A stretch of 64,000 nt of DNA from NCBI GenBank assembly GCA_964030475.1, contig CAXIPT010000002.1, positions 1,438,519 to 1,502,518 of the forward strand, in the 5' to 3' direction. How positions within the stretch are numbered: position 1 is the stretch's first letter; each line of letters starts with the position of its first letter. The position numbers and the translations under genes were made by a program. Shown here piece by piece: positions 43,854-55,749 of the stretch. The stretch is from Tethya wilhelma. Its lineage: Eukaryota > Porifera > Demospongiae > Tethyida > Tethyidae. A model generated the notes under the pieces. It did no database searches and was not told where the DNA came from. It worked only from the letters and a program-made list of their open reading frames with translations.

Positions 43854-46072
43854 CTCTCCATATAAAATAGCTCTTCTAATTAAGCAAAAGTTGGTTAAGT
43901 AAAATGAGAAATGTCCAGTAATTTCTGGTAAAGACTTAAGTTATGCTATCCAAGTGCTCCAATCATCTCTGCCAGGTTAGAATTGTGCAATATGACCGTG
44001 TGTAGTAATGCCGAGTTCTAAGTTTTGTTCACCACGTCGCCAATATGTAGTAACTAGGTTTAGCTCTCACCCTTACACTAAAAATTCAAGTGAATCTCGA
44101 ATAGTTCATGAAATAAAATGACTAGCCAATGACAATAGCAAAACAGAATGAACATAAAATCTGGGACATAGTCCGTATATAAGACAGTAATTAATGATGT
44201 CACACATAATCACAGTAACAAATGCATGCATAATTATCTTAGTACAAATTACATCCTGAGTCCATATCACCAAAGGTAATTGCTTCTTGGCAAGTAATCA
44301 AGTTCGTTCTACCCTTTTTTATTTTCTATTCAACTCCCACCGTGAATATAAGTTTAAAGCTCTGACCATTTCTGATGACAAAGAAACAACTCTACCAACA
44401 CCCACTCTCCCTATCGGAGAACAAAAAGTTTCTCTAGCCCTTGATGGACCCTCCTAAAAGTAAGTATGCAGGAAAATCAACATCAATGATGTCCAAACAG
44501 TTGTCAAGTGAGCAAATGATGGAGTACCTACAAAATGAGAAAGATGAAAAACTCTGATTAGAGACAAAGAGAAAAGAAGACCCGTAAAGGAAAAAAAAAG
44601 GAGAGAAAGGAATTCGAAGAGAAGAAGGAGGCGATTGAGGCTTTCAAGTTGCGTGGAAGAGGTGGCTGTGGGAGGAGTGGTGCTCATTGGAGAGGTGCAT
44701 GGTGGTAGTCGACAGAGAGAAGCGAATCCTGTAACACAAAGCGACTTAGATGTAAAGAAGTGTATTGTAACTAAATGAAAACAGGAAATGTGTCACCCTT
44801 TACTCAGCCATGTCGCTGAAACCTACTTGCTGAATTAAATATGCATGGTCGCTTTCAAGATGAGAAATGGTGTACCTAGTATTGAGGTTGAGTTGAACAA
44901 TAGTTTGCTATTGCTCGTATAACCATGCAGATCCAATTTAATTTTAAGACTTATTGTTGTATTGTGATACTTGTAAGGACTGTTATGTATACATTATACT
45001 TGTTTGTCGATCCTAAGTTGCGCCTATTATTGACATGTATATATTGTTTCATTGCAGACAACTCCTAGTTAGTTTTACAAAGAAATCAAAGAACATGAAC
45101 AGCCAGACCCTGGGATTGTAGAAGGGAAATGGAAGCGTAAACTTAAGTTTAGCATTAAGGATTTATCCCTCTACACTGTTAAAACAAGGGTGTAATTTTA
45201 CACCCCAAATGGTAGATAGTGTACGCTTTAAAAACTATACCCTTTTGGGTGTAAAATATGTGTGCATGTTTACACTATAGGAGTGTAAATCAACATATCT
45301 GGGGTGTATATACCATCCTATTTTAACAATGGTAGGAGGCACTATTCTGCCACTATATTCGTATATATACCAGGGCACATTACAGTAGAAAAATCACTAT
45401 TCGTGTCATGTAAACAAGGTCATGATTTAAAAACAAATAAATAAAAAATCTATAGTACAAAACAAAAAGGTTTGGTTGTATACAAGTGTGACTATATGAA
45501 TGGTGAGTGGCATGTCCAGATGTATATAGTTAGTGTTCAGTTTCCAACCTATTCAAAGCTGTTACCAGTTCTATAATTAACAGAAACTGGAACACTTTGT
45601 TCGTCGTTTATACTCATAATGTGATGCTGTATAAAAATCAATAGGGCATAAAATGGTTTCGGATAAGCTCTAAAATGCGAGCCGATGACATGGATAAGAG
45701 CTCCACTAAAACCACTAAGCTCACACATTGGCTCTTGCTCCACAATGATATGATATGTCCATTCTTCAACCGACTGGCACACTGTCAGGAATTTATGTAC
45801 TGTTTGATAAACTTCACATTCAGGAGCGCACAGAGAATCAGTGGACAGGCTCTGGTAGAAATAGAACATACAGAGAAGTACGCCATGAGATGATGTACAT
45901 ACCTAATTCGGATACCATTCAGTCACTTCTGGATGACTTGAATGTCCTCAACAGGGACAAGCAGTAATTAAACCATATGTACATGTACATGTACATGTTT
46001 AGCTGATTTAGCATTCACTGAAAAAATGTTTCGCTCATCAATAGATTGATGATGGCCACAAATCTGCTGATG
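43854..46072 (-). repeat. 2,219-bp inverted duplication, copy 2
   Basis: Reverse complement of 34573-36791. It starts straight after the N at 43853 and flows without a break into the transposase gene beyond 46072. Confidence 0.92.
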
Positions 46073-48110
46073 GAGTGATACGAGATTATTGTGATGGTTC
46101 ACACTTTTCATCCCACCCTCTTCTTTCTGTTGATGAGAGCTTCCTTCAGCTGTTTCTGTATTTGACGATGTGGAGGTGTGTAATCCAATTGGATCCAAAC
46201 GTATTGTCGTATGAACTAAGTATAAGTTAGGCGGTATTATCAGTACATGCATGAGTCATGTGATGGTATATGATTATAAGGTTCAAAAAAACCCCAATTT
46301 TGTTGTTATAGGTTTGTTGCTCGGCAATGTACCTCCTATGTTCCGATCAAAGCACAGACATATTCAGCTCGCTGCCATTGCTAACACTGAGCACTTAAAG
46401 CAGTATGGATCCAATGCTGTCGACCTTGAAGCCATTGATTGCAGACACAAAGAAACTCGTGAGTGTACATATGTGAATGCAATTTACATATCTGTGTATA
46501 CATGATGTACATGTATGTATAGAGCTAATGTACACTGTATCTACACATGTATTTGCATTTGTTATTGACACGTGTGGTATTTCTATTTAAAGCACGCTTC
46601 ACTAATGTTTTTAATGCAGGAAGCTAGATGGACATGACTTCATCATCAATGGTGTACCAAAGAAGAAGTATATATGGTACATTATGTGTGGTGTCTGGAG
46701 ATAACCTGGCTAGTAACCTTCTGGGAGGGTTCAAAGAAGGATCCACTGCACACAGAGGATGCCGCCACTGTTTAGCCACTCCTTCTGAAATGAAGACTAT
46801 TTTCACTGAGTCACAACTACAACTACGTACACCTGCTGACCATCTCACTAAATGCCTTGAACTAGACAGTGCTAGTACCCTGCAGAATCGACAACTATTG
46901 TCCACAGAATTTGGCATAAACAACCGATCAATTGAGCTCCAGTTTTTTGACGTATGTAATGGTGGCTTGGTATACAGGATGTAATGCACGAAGGTTAGTG
47001 AACGTTATGTGTAATATTCAAACAGTATCATGCACATGTATGGTATCTCTCTACAGGCTTGCTCGAGTACGAAACCAAGGAACTGCTGTACTATTCTCTG
47101 GAGTATATCAACCACCAAATTCAATCTATTGAGCTTGGCTACGTGGAGAGCAGAGATCGTCCATCGATCATCACATCTACCTCATTACGACCACAAACTA
47201 AAACAAGAAGGTACAATGTGTGTGTACATGGTTCATATAAAAGTTTGTTGTACATGTAGCAGATCACGCAATTTTAAATAATGTATCACACTTTAGCTGC
47301 TCAAATGTGCGTTACTTGGAAAGCTAGCTGTTGCCACAAATGATCAAGTTCCATGTGGTGATGATCATTGGCAGAATTTCCTAGATCTTCTCAACATTGT
47401 GGATAATTGTCTGGCACCAGCTCTAACAGAAGATGATGTTGCTCACCTTGCAACTTTGATTTCTGACCACCACCATGAGTTTAAACTTCTATATCCGCAT
47501 GCCTCTATTACTCCGAAGATTCACTATCTTGTGCATATACCAAGGTTGACTCTGAAGTAAGCTGATTGCCAATTTCCATATTATATGGAGACTAATTAAT
47601 GTAAAGACAAACACTATACATTGAAACAGGTATGGCCCCTTACGTCAACTGTGGACGATGCGGTTTGAGGCCAAGCACTCCTACTTTAAGAAGCTCACCC
47701 AGAATATAGGGAATTTTATCAACCTACCGTTTACATTAGCTCTTCCTCACCAAAAGTTTTCCTGCTACAACCACCTCTCTAATAACAACTACTCCAGCAA
47801 TTCTATGACTCTTGGTCCCAGTAAGTTTCTTAAAAAAATATTGTCCATTTTATTATTCTGTATTAACAATCTACTTGTAGGTACAATCGTGTCTCCTGAT
47901 TGTGCACCTCTTGGTCAGCTGGACAGATTCTGAGGTAAAAAATTTGGAAACACAACGGTTCACTATTTACACCTGTGCACTTGCTATGTGTTTTCAGGCT
48001 AAAATGGGTACAAGTGGATGGCATCACCTTCCAAAAACCATGTGCTGTCATAACACAGATGGATGCAGAATATCCCACATTTGGGAAACTGGTCGACATA
48101 TAGAGGTTAT
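45755..48110 (+). pseudogene. CACTA/EnSpm-like animal transposase gene with introns, frameshifted
   Basis: Blocks in order: HEMMYIPNSDTIQSLLDDL (45870-45960); DGSHFSSHPLLSVDESFLQL then, after a one-base shift, DDVEVCNPIGSKR (46090-46200); LLLGNVPPMFRSKHRHIQLA (46310-46370); YGTLCVVSGDNLASNLLGGF with CRHC (46670-46780); FDVCNGG followed in another frame by QDVMHEG; an intron; LLEYETKELLYYSLEYINHQ; an intron; CGDDHWQNFLDLLNIVDNCL and PKIHYLVHIPRL; an intron; YGPLRQLWTMRFEAKHSYFK (47640-47690) and PFTLALPHQKF; finally VQVDGITFQKPCAVI..YPTFGKLVDI (48005-48100). GT-AG introns are clear. At least three single-base shifts make it non-functional as read. The name rests on remembered motif order; a DDE-type transposase role is inferred. 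Confidence 0.65.
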
Positions 48111-48185
48111 GCAATGACGTCATAATTAATTACGTCATCAACGTGGTGGCCATTTTGAGTGGCAAAAACCTCATAGTGCTGTAGC

Positions 48186-48400
48186 AGAGTGCGTANATTC
48201 CTGTGTGGGCTGCATGTAGTACTCTCTTTCCATGTTGAGTCCCTCATGTTGCCCATAGGAATAATTCTTTACACTCAAACAGCCATTCCATCTTGTTTGC
48301 CTTCTTTTTACGATTTGGCCATTCCTATGTCTCATTAGATTTCCAATGTTTTTTTTACTTGTTCGTTCTCATTTTTTCATAATTCTACAAATCACATTTG
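48186..48400. mobile_element. palindromic MITE, partial
   Basis: Right arm 'ccattccatcttgtttgcct' with spacer 'gggctgcatgtagtactctc'. The left arm is degraded or disturbed at the N (48196). Confidence 0.6.
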
Positions 48401-48662
48401 AGTTTGTGTATATATGGTAGTTACTTGTACACTATCAGCATGGCTAATCTATGCTCATGCTGATCAGTACTGAAGTCAAGTAATGTCAGGAGCCTGCTGA
48501 GCTCAGTGTATCTACACCCCAAAATTTAATTGCTTGCTCATCTTATAATGAATACTACATAACACAGTAGTGCATTCACCTCCTAAATATTGAAGACTGA
48601 AAGGTTACAGAGAGTCCAACACAACCAGAAATCTTCAGGTAATGCAGGCAGGCTGGATTCCA

Positions 48663-49155
48663 AATAATGCACACTTATCTACCTGGAAAAGGGTCGACAA
48701 TTTGACTTTTCAAGTAGCTTATGAATTTATGCATGATGTGTAGAGATGAATGGCTGCCATACGGAGAAGCGCTTTTCGCCTTGTATCTAGCCATTCAACG
48801 GGAGACTCGAGCACACGATACCAAAAGCACGTGAAGACAATGGTACCAAGTTTGTTCATTCAAGAATCAGCTTCTGAAAGTGAACAGTCTTCGAGATACG
48901 CTGAAATAACATAGAAGAAGAAGAAGAAGAAGGAGGAGAAAATTGGAGGTTTGGCATATTTTAGTTTGGTACCTTAGCGATGGTTTTAGGCCATGTTTTT
49001 AGGCTTGTTAGAAAGAGAATGAGCTAAATAGTAGCTTTATAAGCCTTTTAGTGCCAAGCGCTCAGTTTTTGCAGAGTTATTCGCGTGAATATTTGTATTG
49101 CGCTAATGGGCCATCCGTGCCATTCCTATGTACCCAGTACTACCATACTGGGAAT
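48663..49155 (+). mobile_element. 0.5-kb CCCAGTAC-hairpin element, copy B
   Basis: Closely follows 28153-28653 along its full length, including the GAA-rich run and the terminal palindrome (49133-49152, one mismatch). Confidence 0.7.
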
Positions 49156-50970
49156 ACTTGAAATGAATATAAACATGCTCTAATCATCCATTGCTGTAGT
49201 TGTACAAGCGTTAGCTTGTACTGGACATGTTTCTTTGCATCTCATTATCTCTTATCGAGGTTTTCAATTTTTTGAAAGATTTGCTTGTATCTGGAGTACA
49301 TATAGACTTGGCTCAGAAATTTTCTAGCTCTGAATAGTCCCAAGGCTAATGTACACATAATTCAAACAATTTCATAAATGAAGTTTATCGATCCCAATAT
49401 AGTTTTGTTCAACTCAAATGACTATATAGCTACTAAATAATTGTGGGGTGCAAAGTGGTAGTAAATGATTCATGTTATCAAGCTTTGTGTTCTGAGTGTT
49501 CTTTCAAATGATCGATTAGTAGCTGAAGGCATTGTATCTTTAAAGAAGGAGCGAAATTCATTAGTTTGAAAAATTCTACAAATTCCACACTATTGTCTTT
49601 AGAAAGGACAAGAAATTGTACTTTGCCATCTTTAATTTACAGTAACAGTACATCTGCATATGTGGGGACTTCATCCTGTAAACCAATTAACAGAGGGTTT
49701 GCAGTAATACTCAATACTAGTGCATTGATGTCAGCCTAACCTCGTATATTGTCTATCAGTTGCTTGCATGTTTAGACATGTACTTCCAGTTGCTGCCTTG
49801 CTACTTTCAATAGTACACCCAGTCACTTATTCCTGTACAATGGTTCAGAGTTTATTAGTTTTATAGCCAGCTAGAGTCATGCATGTCTGCAAGCCACTCC
49901 TTGGCTACATAATGCCCTGGTGCTGGTTATTTGATGTGAAGTAGGTGATAGTTGTAATATGGAACTTGCAGTTGATAGCTTTGGAGAAAGCCACAATCAT
50001 GTATGCATAGAATGTATAGCCACACATACACACACACACACACAAAAGGGGCACTCTAAGATGAAACGAAAAGCTATAGAAGTGATATTCAACTGATAAT
50101 TATGCAACTAACAAATTCATGTGTCACACGCTAAATTTTATAATCAAGAATTTATTAAACGTACAATTAGTATAAAAGGTAAAGTAACACAAACTACAAG
50201 TACTAACATTATTATTAAATTAATTATATGTTCTTCGTGTTCATCTGCTCAACAAAGTGTACGGTAAAAAAGAATATAATATTATACAAGCAACTCCACC
50301 CCTATTACATTGCATCAAGCTTACTGTGGCTGTCTACTTCTCAACCTTTGCCTTCTGGCAAATCTCTGCTGCTCAAAGTTGAGCGCTGGGAGAGGATTGT
50401 AAAGCCTTCCTGATCAATCAGGTCGGAATGTTGTCCTACCTCTCCCAGACCTCCTTAGCTTCACCATAATTATGAGTGTGTATTAGATCTACAGTAGCAT
50501 TTCTCACACACAGTGAGCCTTGCAACTATTTCCTCCTCCTAAGAGCTCTCTTCAGGTCCATTGGAGGAGCCTCATCTATATCAGTGAGTCACATCAATAA
50601 GGATATGTGGTATCATGTTGATGTAGTAAGCAAGTTATAGAGCCAACTTTCTGTATACCTATTGTATTGTGTACATTATTATAGGTATTGATTTTCAGAT
50701 TTATCTTACCTACCTCAACCTTGGACATAGCCTGTAATGAGGACTTAACAGTGCACATGGTTGATACAGTTAGATTGCTAGCACTGCAGTGTTGATCCAG
50801 GTACATGCATTCAAGTTTAGTCACATCATGTCTTCAAAGAAATATACTCCACCTTCTGGTTAAGCTAGGTTACACACACATTATAGGTTTGCAATGTCAA
50901 TACATGAATTCTAGAAAAAACAACATGTACACGTACAACAATAGCACAATAATAAGATGTATATACAATT
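49156..50970. other. no gene seen
   Basis: AT-rich DNA with a short CA run near 50028-50044. Frames near 50228-50413 and 50594-50824 have no recognisable features. Confidence 0.35.
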
Positions 50971-51811
50971 TCAACAAGTAAAATAATGATGAGGGACAAC
51001 ACACTGCTTGCCAGCTAAACCACGCAAGACTCTAATTTGATGTGGTAGATATGTGTACAGGGAATCAACCGTTACAGTTGCAGACACTCGACTATGAAAA
51101 TGGCTGTTAAATTCAACAGTTTGAAACTGTTGTATTTTAAGAAAGATGTTGTTAGCTTGTATAANCATTGATGAAAGTACAAACATAATGAAACAATAAG
51201 TGTTCTCTGGTCCATTAGGAGAAAGAACATTCAGTGGCTGGAAATACATCTTAAATGCGCTTCCTCCAGTATCACCACCCAACTTTAGCTAATTCTCGTC
51301 TGCTGGAATAGCTCTATTGTGCCAGGTAATGTGATCAATGCTGTTTGAGAAAAATAGCAGTGTAATTCCTCTATCATTTGTGTAGAACTGTGTACCATTT
51401 GCTGTGGTCACTGTACTAATAACTATTCAAACACATTGGGGATGTAAGCCATAGCAGTCTCTTAAATAATCTCCTTGTGTTGGAAGGAGAAACGTACCAG
51501 TTTAAGATTGTCTCCAATAATATAAGCTCTGCTGTTTTCTTTCACATCTTCTCTGATTCGATAGAAAGGCCCAACTTGCCAAACCATCTGTGTGAAGACC
51601 TACAGGTAATGAATGACTGAACTATACTCCAAGTGTGAAACCTTCGCATTGGAATGTTGAGGTCTGTTTTCATAGCTAATGCTGACTTAATATTAGCTGG
51701 GATATAGATATGAAAGGAGCCACCTAAATCTTTAAGCGCTCTATTGCTTGCTTCAGGATCACATCTACGAACCTCGTGACTCAAATATCTTGCCATATCA
51801 CCAATTAACAC
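50971..51811 (-). pseudogene. transposon-type protein remnant
   Basis: The right piece (51542-51811) contains IGDMARYLSHEVRRCDPEAS and IPANIKSALAMKTDLNIPMR, ending WFGKLGLSIESEKM. The left piece (50971-51282) contains GGDTGGSAFKMYFQPLNVLS and PNGPENTYCFIMF, interrupted by an N at 51165. 'GGD.GG.FKM.FQ..N...PN...NT' is a motif I know from repeated sponge/cnidarian transposon-like proteins. Stops and an ambiguous base break it. Confidence 0.45.
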
Positions 51812-52349
51812 TCAGCTTCTCTCGCAGGTTTGTATAATGGTGAGATCTTTCCCAAAGAGTACTTCGTGATGTTGCTTTCCTCTGATACTCTAAATTTCCA
51901 AGCTTGTACAAACATCATTGGTTAGGTGTATTATGTGAATGTTTTTATTTACTTTATGTGTATGTCTATAGATTTAATTTGTGTATAAGTAATTTAGTTT
52001 ACCTGCCCAAGGGTCTTTACTCTTCGGAACCACTTGCACTTAGTGCTCACTTTGAAGCTTCTGCTATAGTGGTGAGTAGGGAGCTGCTCTAAAATGGTAT
52101 AAGGTGAATGTTGCTGTTGCTTTTATGGATCACCTATGGCTCATAAAGCTTCATAGTTTCTAGGGTTAGCTCCCTGCCATGTATTCCAAGAACTTCGGTA
52201 TGTCTGAGGCTCTCAATTGTACCATGGTGACCTACCTTACCCTCAGAGGAGGTACGACAGCCATGTGTCATGCTGGCACTTTACGTAATGCTAATTATTC
52301 ACATTCCTTGCGCGTGATGTATCTAATTTACAGTATATAGATGCAAATT

Positions 52350-53287
52350 TTTTGTTTCAAGACTGGAAATCGAGAACAAGAACTGAACAAGAACAAAGAA
52401 GCTAGCATGGAAACCAGAGCGGCCTCGTCTCCAATTATGACCTCAAATTCGTCTAATATGATCACCAATGGAATGCAGTTGGCCCTGTTGAGTATAGCGG
52501 CAAGAGAATTTTATTACAATATACCTTCATTTTCCGTTATTACCACCCCACTTCGCCAAGTAACCATTCAAGTAGAAGTTGATGATGGATCACCACATTC
52601 TTTTGAAGGATTTATCCTATTATAGTATATAAACGTGCCAAGTCTTCTACTGTTAAAAAATCATTGTTTTGTCTCGGTAAGTTTATATCATAGCTAATAA
52701 AGTGAAGTATGAACGTCGTGTTATGTGTAACTGTCTATTAGGTTGATGAGTTCTGCAAGGAAGTGTATGTTCGACACCTTCGTGCATTCGATCGTGGTTT
52801 GCTAATTTTATGGGACTATGAACAATTAGATGTGAAGATTCAAGTGAGGAAACGATCCACATGATGGTAAAGATGACGAAGATACCAGCTATGTGGACGC
52901 CAGGTTTTAGCACTGTGTGCTTTAAGTGTATTGGTGTCACACTTGACCCTATTTACTAGTCAAGACTAAAAACTGAAACACTGTTTGGATAATGATGAAA
53001 ATGTTGCAGTCAAACTAGATCCTGAACCAGACAATCCAGACAAATCTCAGACACAACATATCCAATACGCTGCCAAGATCCATTTAGTTCACATTTAAAA
53101 GCAATCGCTTGTTGATCTTCTAGACGTTCATGCAGCTCTTATTTCAGGGGATATTGTGTCAGTGGAATTTGCTTGGGTTAAATTCAAACTTTGGAAGAAA
53201 GCTCCAGACTTTTATGCAGCTATAGATGTCACTCGTAAGGGACAGTGGTCCCTCATTGTGAAAAGAGCGTATAGTACTTTTACATGA
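52350..53287 (+). pseudogene. element-encoded protein of unknown function
   Basis: First exon near 52381-52625: TRAASSPIMTSNSSNMITNG, LLSIAAREFYYNIPSF, TIQVEVDDGSPHSFEGF. After a frame change and a probable intron come VDEFCKEVYVRHLRAFDRGL and LILWDYEQLDVKIQ (52741-52840). Further on come LDVHAALISGDIVSVEFAWV and KLWKKAPDFYAAIDVTRKGQ (53120-53250). Composition is clearly protein-like but the family is unknown. Several stops interrupt it. Confidence 0.4.
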
Positions 53288-53416
53288 ACTTGTTGCATAA
53301 CAGTAATAAGTGTGTGTGTGTGTGTGTGTGTGTGTGAGTGCGTGTCATGATTGGAAATGGTATAACAAACAACATGATGGTATTAATACCAGTTCTAATC
53401 TAGATGCTGTAAAAAA

Positions 53417-54250
53417 TTACAGCAGAACTCGATCAAGCCCATAGGCATTCTCTTGGTAGGGAGCAATTAATGTATCACTGTTATCTTGTCTACTAGTGCA
53501 AAGTGCTTTATACAAACTGTACACAACATTGCTCCTATCCGATGCTTTCAGCTCACACATGGCTTTGTATGCAAAAGACAGAAAATCCACTGGTACATAC
53601 AAATCGCTACTTTGAACAACATCTGAGAAAAGGTGAGAGAGAATGTCGATTTGTTGCTCTATAATCCAACACCAGAAATGGCTTGTGTACAAGCTTCCAC
53701 AAGACTATATCAGATGGAGAAGAGTGTGAGGACACGAAAGCTGGTGGAAATTGAATGAGTGGTTTTTGCCAACGTAGGAGTTGAGAACTTCTTTTGAAGA
53801 TTTCGCTTCACTTTGTTTCGACATCCATCAGGTATACAAATTAAAAATAGTGAATTAGCTATGGAGTGTTATGATGAAACTTATTATTACCTGTACGATT
53901 AACACCTTCAGGCGACAATCTAGACAAGAAGGAGGAGAGGTCACTCCAGAATTCATGCTTGGCAGGCCACCGATCTTCAAATCCATGTCTAACAATATAT
54001 TCAACCACAAATTTCACCTCCATATCACTCCATTTCTAAAAATGTAATCCAATTTACAGATATAATTTTAAAACCTTCAATATACACATACTTTGCGAAG
54101 ATTTGACACATCCAATGACTCTTCAAATGAGAAGTGTCTTCTACTAATAAAAGAACTACTACCACTGGTGACAACAGATCGTGAAATTGAGAGATGTACC
54201 TCCTTGGAAGTTAGATGATGGAGAGTTCCTGGCAGGAGTTAAAGGTGTAG
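53417..54250 (-). pseudogene. SANT/Myb-like (MADF-type) DNA-binding protein of the element
   Basis: An exon at 53891-54035 encodes KWSDMEVKFVVEYIVRHGFE, RWPAKHEFWSDLSSFLSRL and VNRT, with the spaced tryptophans and hydrophobics of a SANT/Myb-like helix bundle. The next exon starts DGCRNKVKRNLQKKF. Upstream exon: SSFISRRHFSFEESLDVSNL near 54092-54190. The 3' frame (53417-53692) has VPVDFLSFAYKAMCELKASD and NVVYSLYKALC. Introns have GT-AG ends. A frameshift and a stop are present. Presumed to bind the element's ends, by analogy with Myb-like proteins of Harbinger elements. Confidence 0.45.
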
Positions 54251-54475
54251 GAAACTGGGGGCATCTTTGAGCTCTTTTACTTGGTTGTATTACACTCCAT
54301 CAATACTTGCTCAGTTCTCAACAATTCTCAACAATTCTCACTACTCAGTCTTGAAACGAAAATTTTACAATATACTTTAAATTAGATACATCACGCGCAA
54401 GGAATGTGAATAATTAGCATTACGTAAAGTGCCAGCTCAGCACAGCTGTCGTACCTCCTCTGCCCCTGAGGTTTT

Positions 54476-54604
54476 TGAGCAAGAGTTCACTAGATGGAAG
54501 CACATATTATTATATTTGACTAAACCTGCTGAAACACAACCAGCCACTTGTGCTAGTGCTCTCAAAGAGTGTGATGCTTTTCTCTTTCCCAATATCAGCT
54601 TCTA
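54476..54604 (+). pseudogene. hAT-type transposase fragment
   Basis: FEQEFTRWKHILLYLTKPAE and ATCASALKECDAFLFPNIS fit the segment just before the hAT dimerisation motif (W....L..C....FPNI). The expected following TLPV..AERSFS block is not visible. It abuts the right end of the 2.2-kb element, which may have inserted into a hAT relic. Confidence 0.35.
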
Positions 54605-54921
54605 GTGTGTAATCTTCTAGTTACATCTACATAACAGTACTTTGAGACGTTTACACAATTTCATGTGTGCTGGAATGTGTGAAAGCAGATTGACATCCTT
54701 AGGATGCTATCAACAGAGTGTGGATTTAGATACTATTGTTTAGTTATTTGCTGAATCACAAACCATGAAGGTTACAACTTAGGAAAGTATACTTTTTGAG
54801 ACATAATTTCTGTGTTATAAATTTATATGTTATGTGAAACTTAGTACAGAATGAGAAATAGAACCCCTTCACATGAAATGCTGGCTACAAGGGAAGCAAG
54901 GCAGTCAAGGACTAACCAAAC

Positions 54922-55724
54922 ACACCAGGCCATTATTCATTTGAAGCCTCCAACTTACCAAATAGCAATATACATCATGTCAATCCAGAATTGAAGATAC
55001 CATTGAGACATCTCCCATTGATAGATGTTGGTGGACCAAATGATGAACAGGAAACCATCACAAATGAACTGCAAGGTAAGCTGCATGTGAACAATGTTGC
55101 ATTTTAAATTTCATTGCAAATCTTTCATGTACATGAAAGATAGTTGCCTACTATGATTACAAACTATAAGTCTTACACATGTGTTTTTAACTATATGCAT
55201 GACTATATACATGCATGCAGTGAAAAGCGTATTAATAAAATCTAGACATAATATTATAGATTTTGCCAACCTGGAGATTGCTAGCAACAACCGTACAACC
55301 ACTTTGGGCACCCTATAGCCTACAGCAACACAGATGCAGAGAAGCTGACAGTATGTACCTCATTTGATCATTACATCAAACTCACATTAATTTTATATCC
55401 ATGTATCTTTGACTACTACAGACGATGTCAACATTGATGCATTCATCATGTCAGAGTCATCTTTACCTGCAGCACTGTCATTTCTTTGCTCACCACCAAC
55501 TGACCCTCCTCTAACTAGAGTTGGCCCTCGACTCACTGCAGTAGGCCCTCTATTCACTGCAGTTAGTACTCCACTCACTAGTACTGGCTCTTGACCACCC
55601 AAAGATCCATGACTCAGGCTAGTAGCAAGGCATGGACATTCAAGCTGGCCAGTGACAAAATGTGTACATCCCAGGAGGCATACATGAGTCGACAAACAAT
55701 GTCCCTGACCATGGCCAAGGAACA
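54922..55724 (+). CDS. possible split gene, low-complexity protein
   Basis: A first piece (54922-55075) reads NLPNSNIHHVNPELKIPLRH, LPLIDVGGPNDEQETITNEL and meets a GT donor (CAAG|gtaagc). A later piece (55420-55594) reads DVNIDAFIMSESSLPAALSF followed by a Pro/Thr-rich repeat (LTRVGPRLTAVGPLFTAV). After a stop the frame resumes as KAWTFKLASDKMCTSQEAYM. Not a recognised family; possibly a transposon accessory protein. Confidence 0.25.
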
Positions 55725-55749
55725 GAAGATCTAGGGGTAGAGACACACT

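Larger units (their letters stand above)
52242..54470. mobile_element. 2.2-kb element with 100-bp inverted ends and two convergent genes
   Basis: Ends 52242-52340 and 54371-54470 are reverse complements ('gaggaggtacgacag' outermost, 'cattccttgcgcgtgatgta' inside), with one 4-nt indel near the tip. Inside, a plus-strand coding region (52350-53287) faces a minus-strand SANT/Myb-like gene (53417-54250), with a TG run between the two 3' ends (53310-53336). A Myb-like gene plus a second gene between inverted ends is the layout of PIF/Harbinger elements, but I could not find a Harbinger transposase domain, so the class is open. Confidence 0.6.

Noticed and set aside
8458..46072. Large inverted repeats as a functional cruciform or inversion system
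   Set aside because: Every copy starts at a single N, and flipping the enclosed blocks overlays the copies as contig overlaps, so a technical origin is more likely.
46624..46989. Minus-strand 121-residue frame
   Set aside because: Antisense to the well-supported transposase block YGTLCVVSGDNLASNLLGGF on the plus strand.
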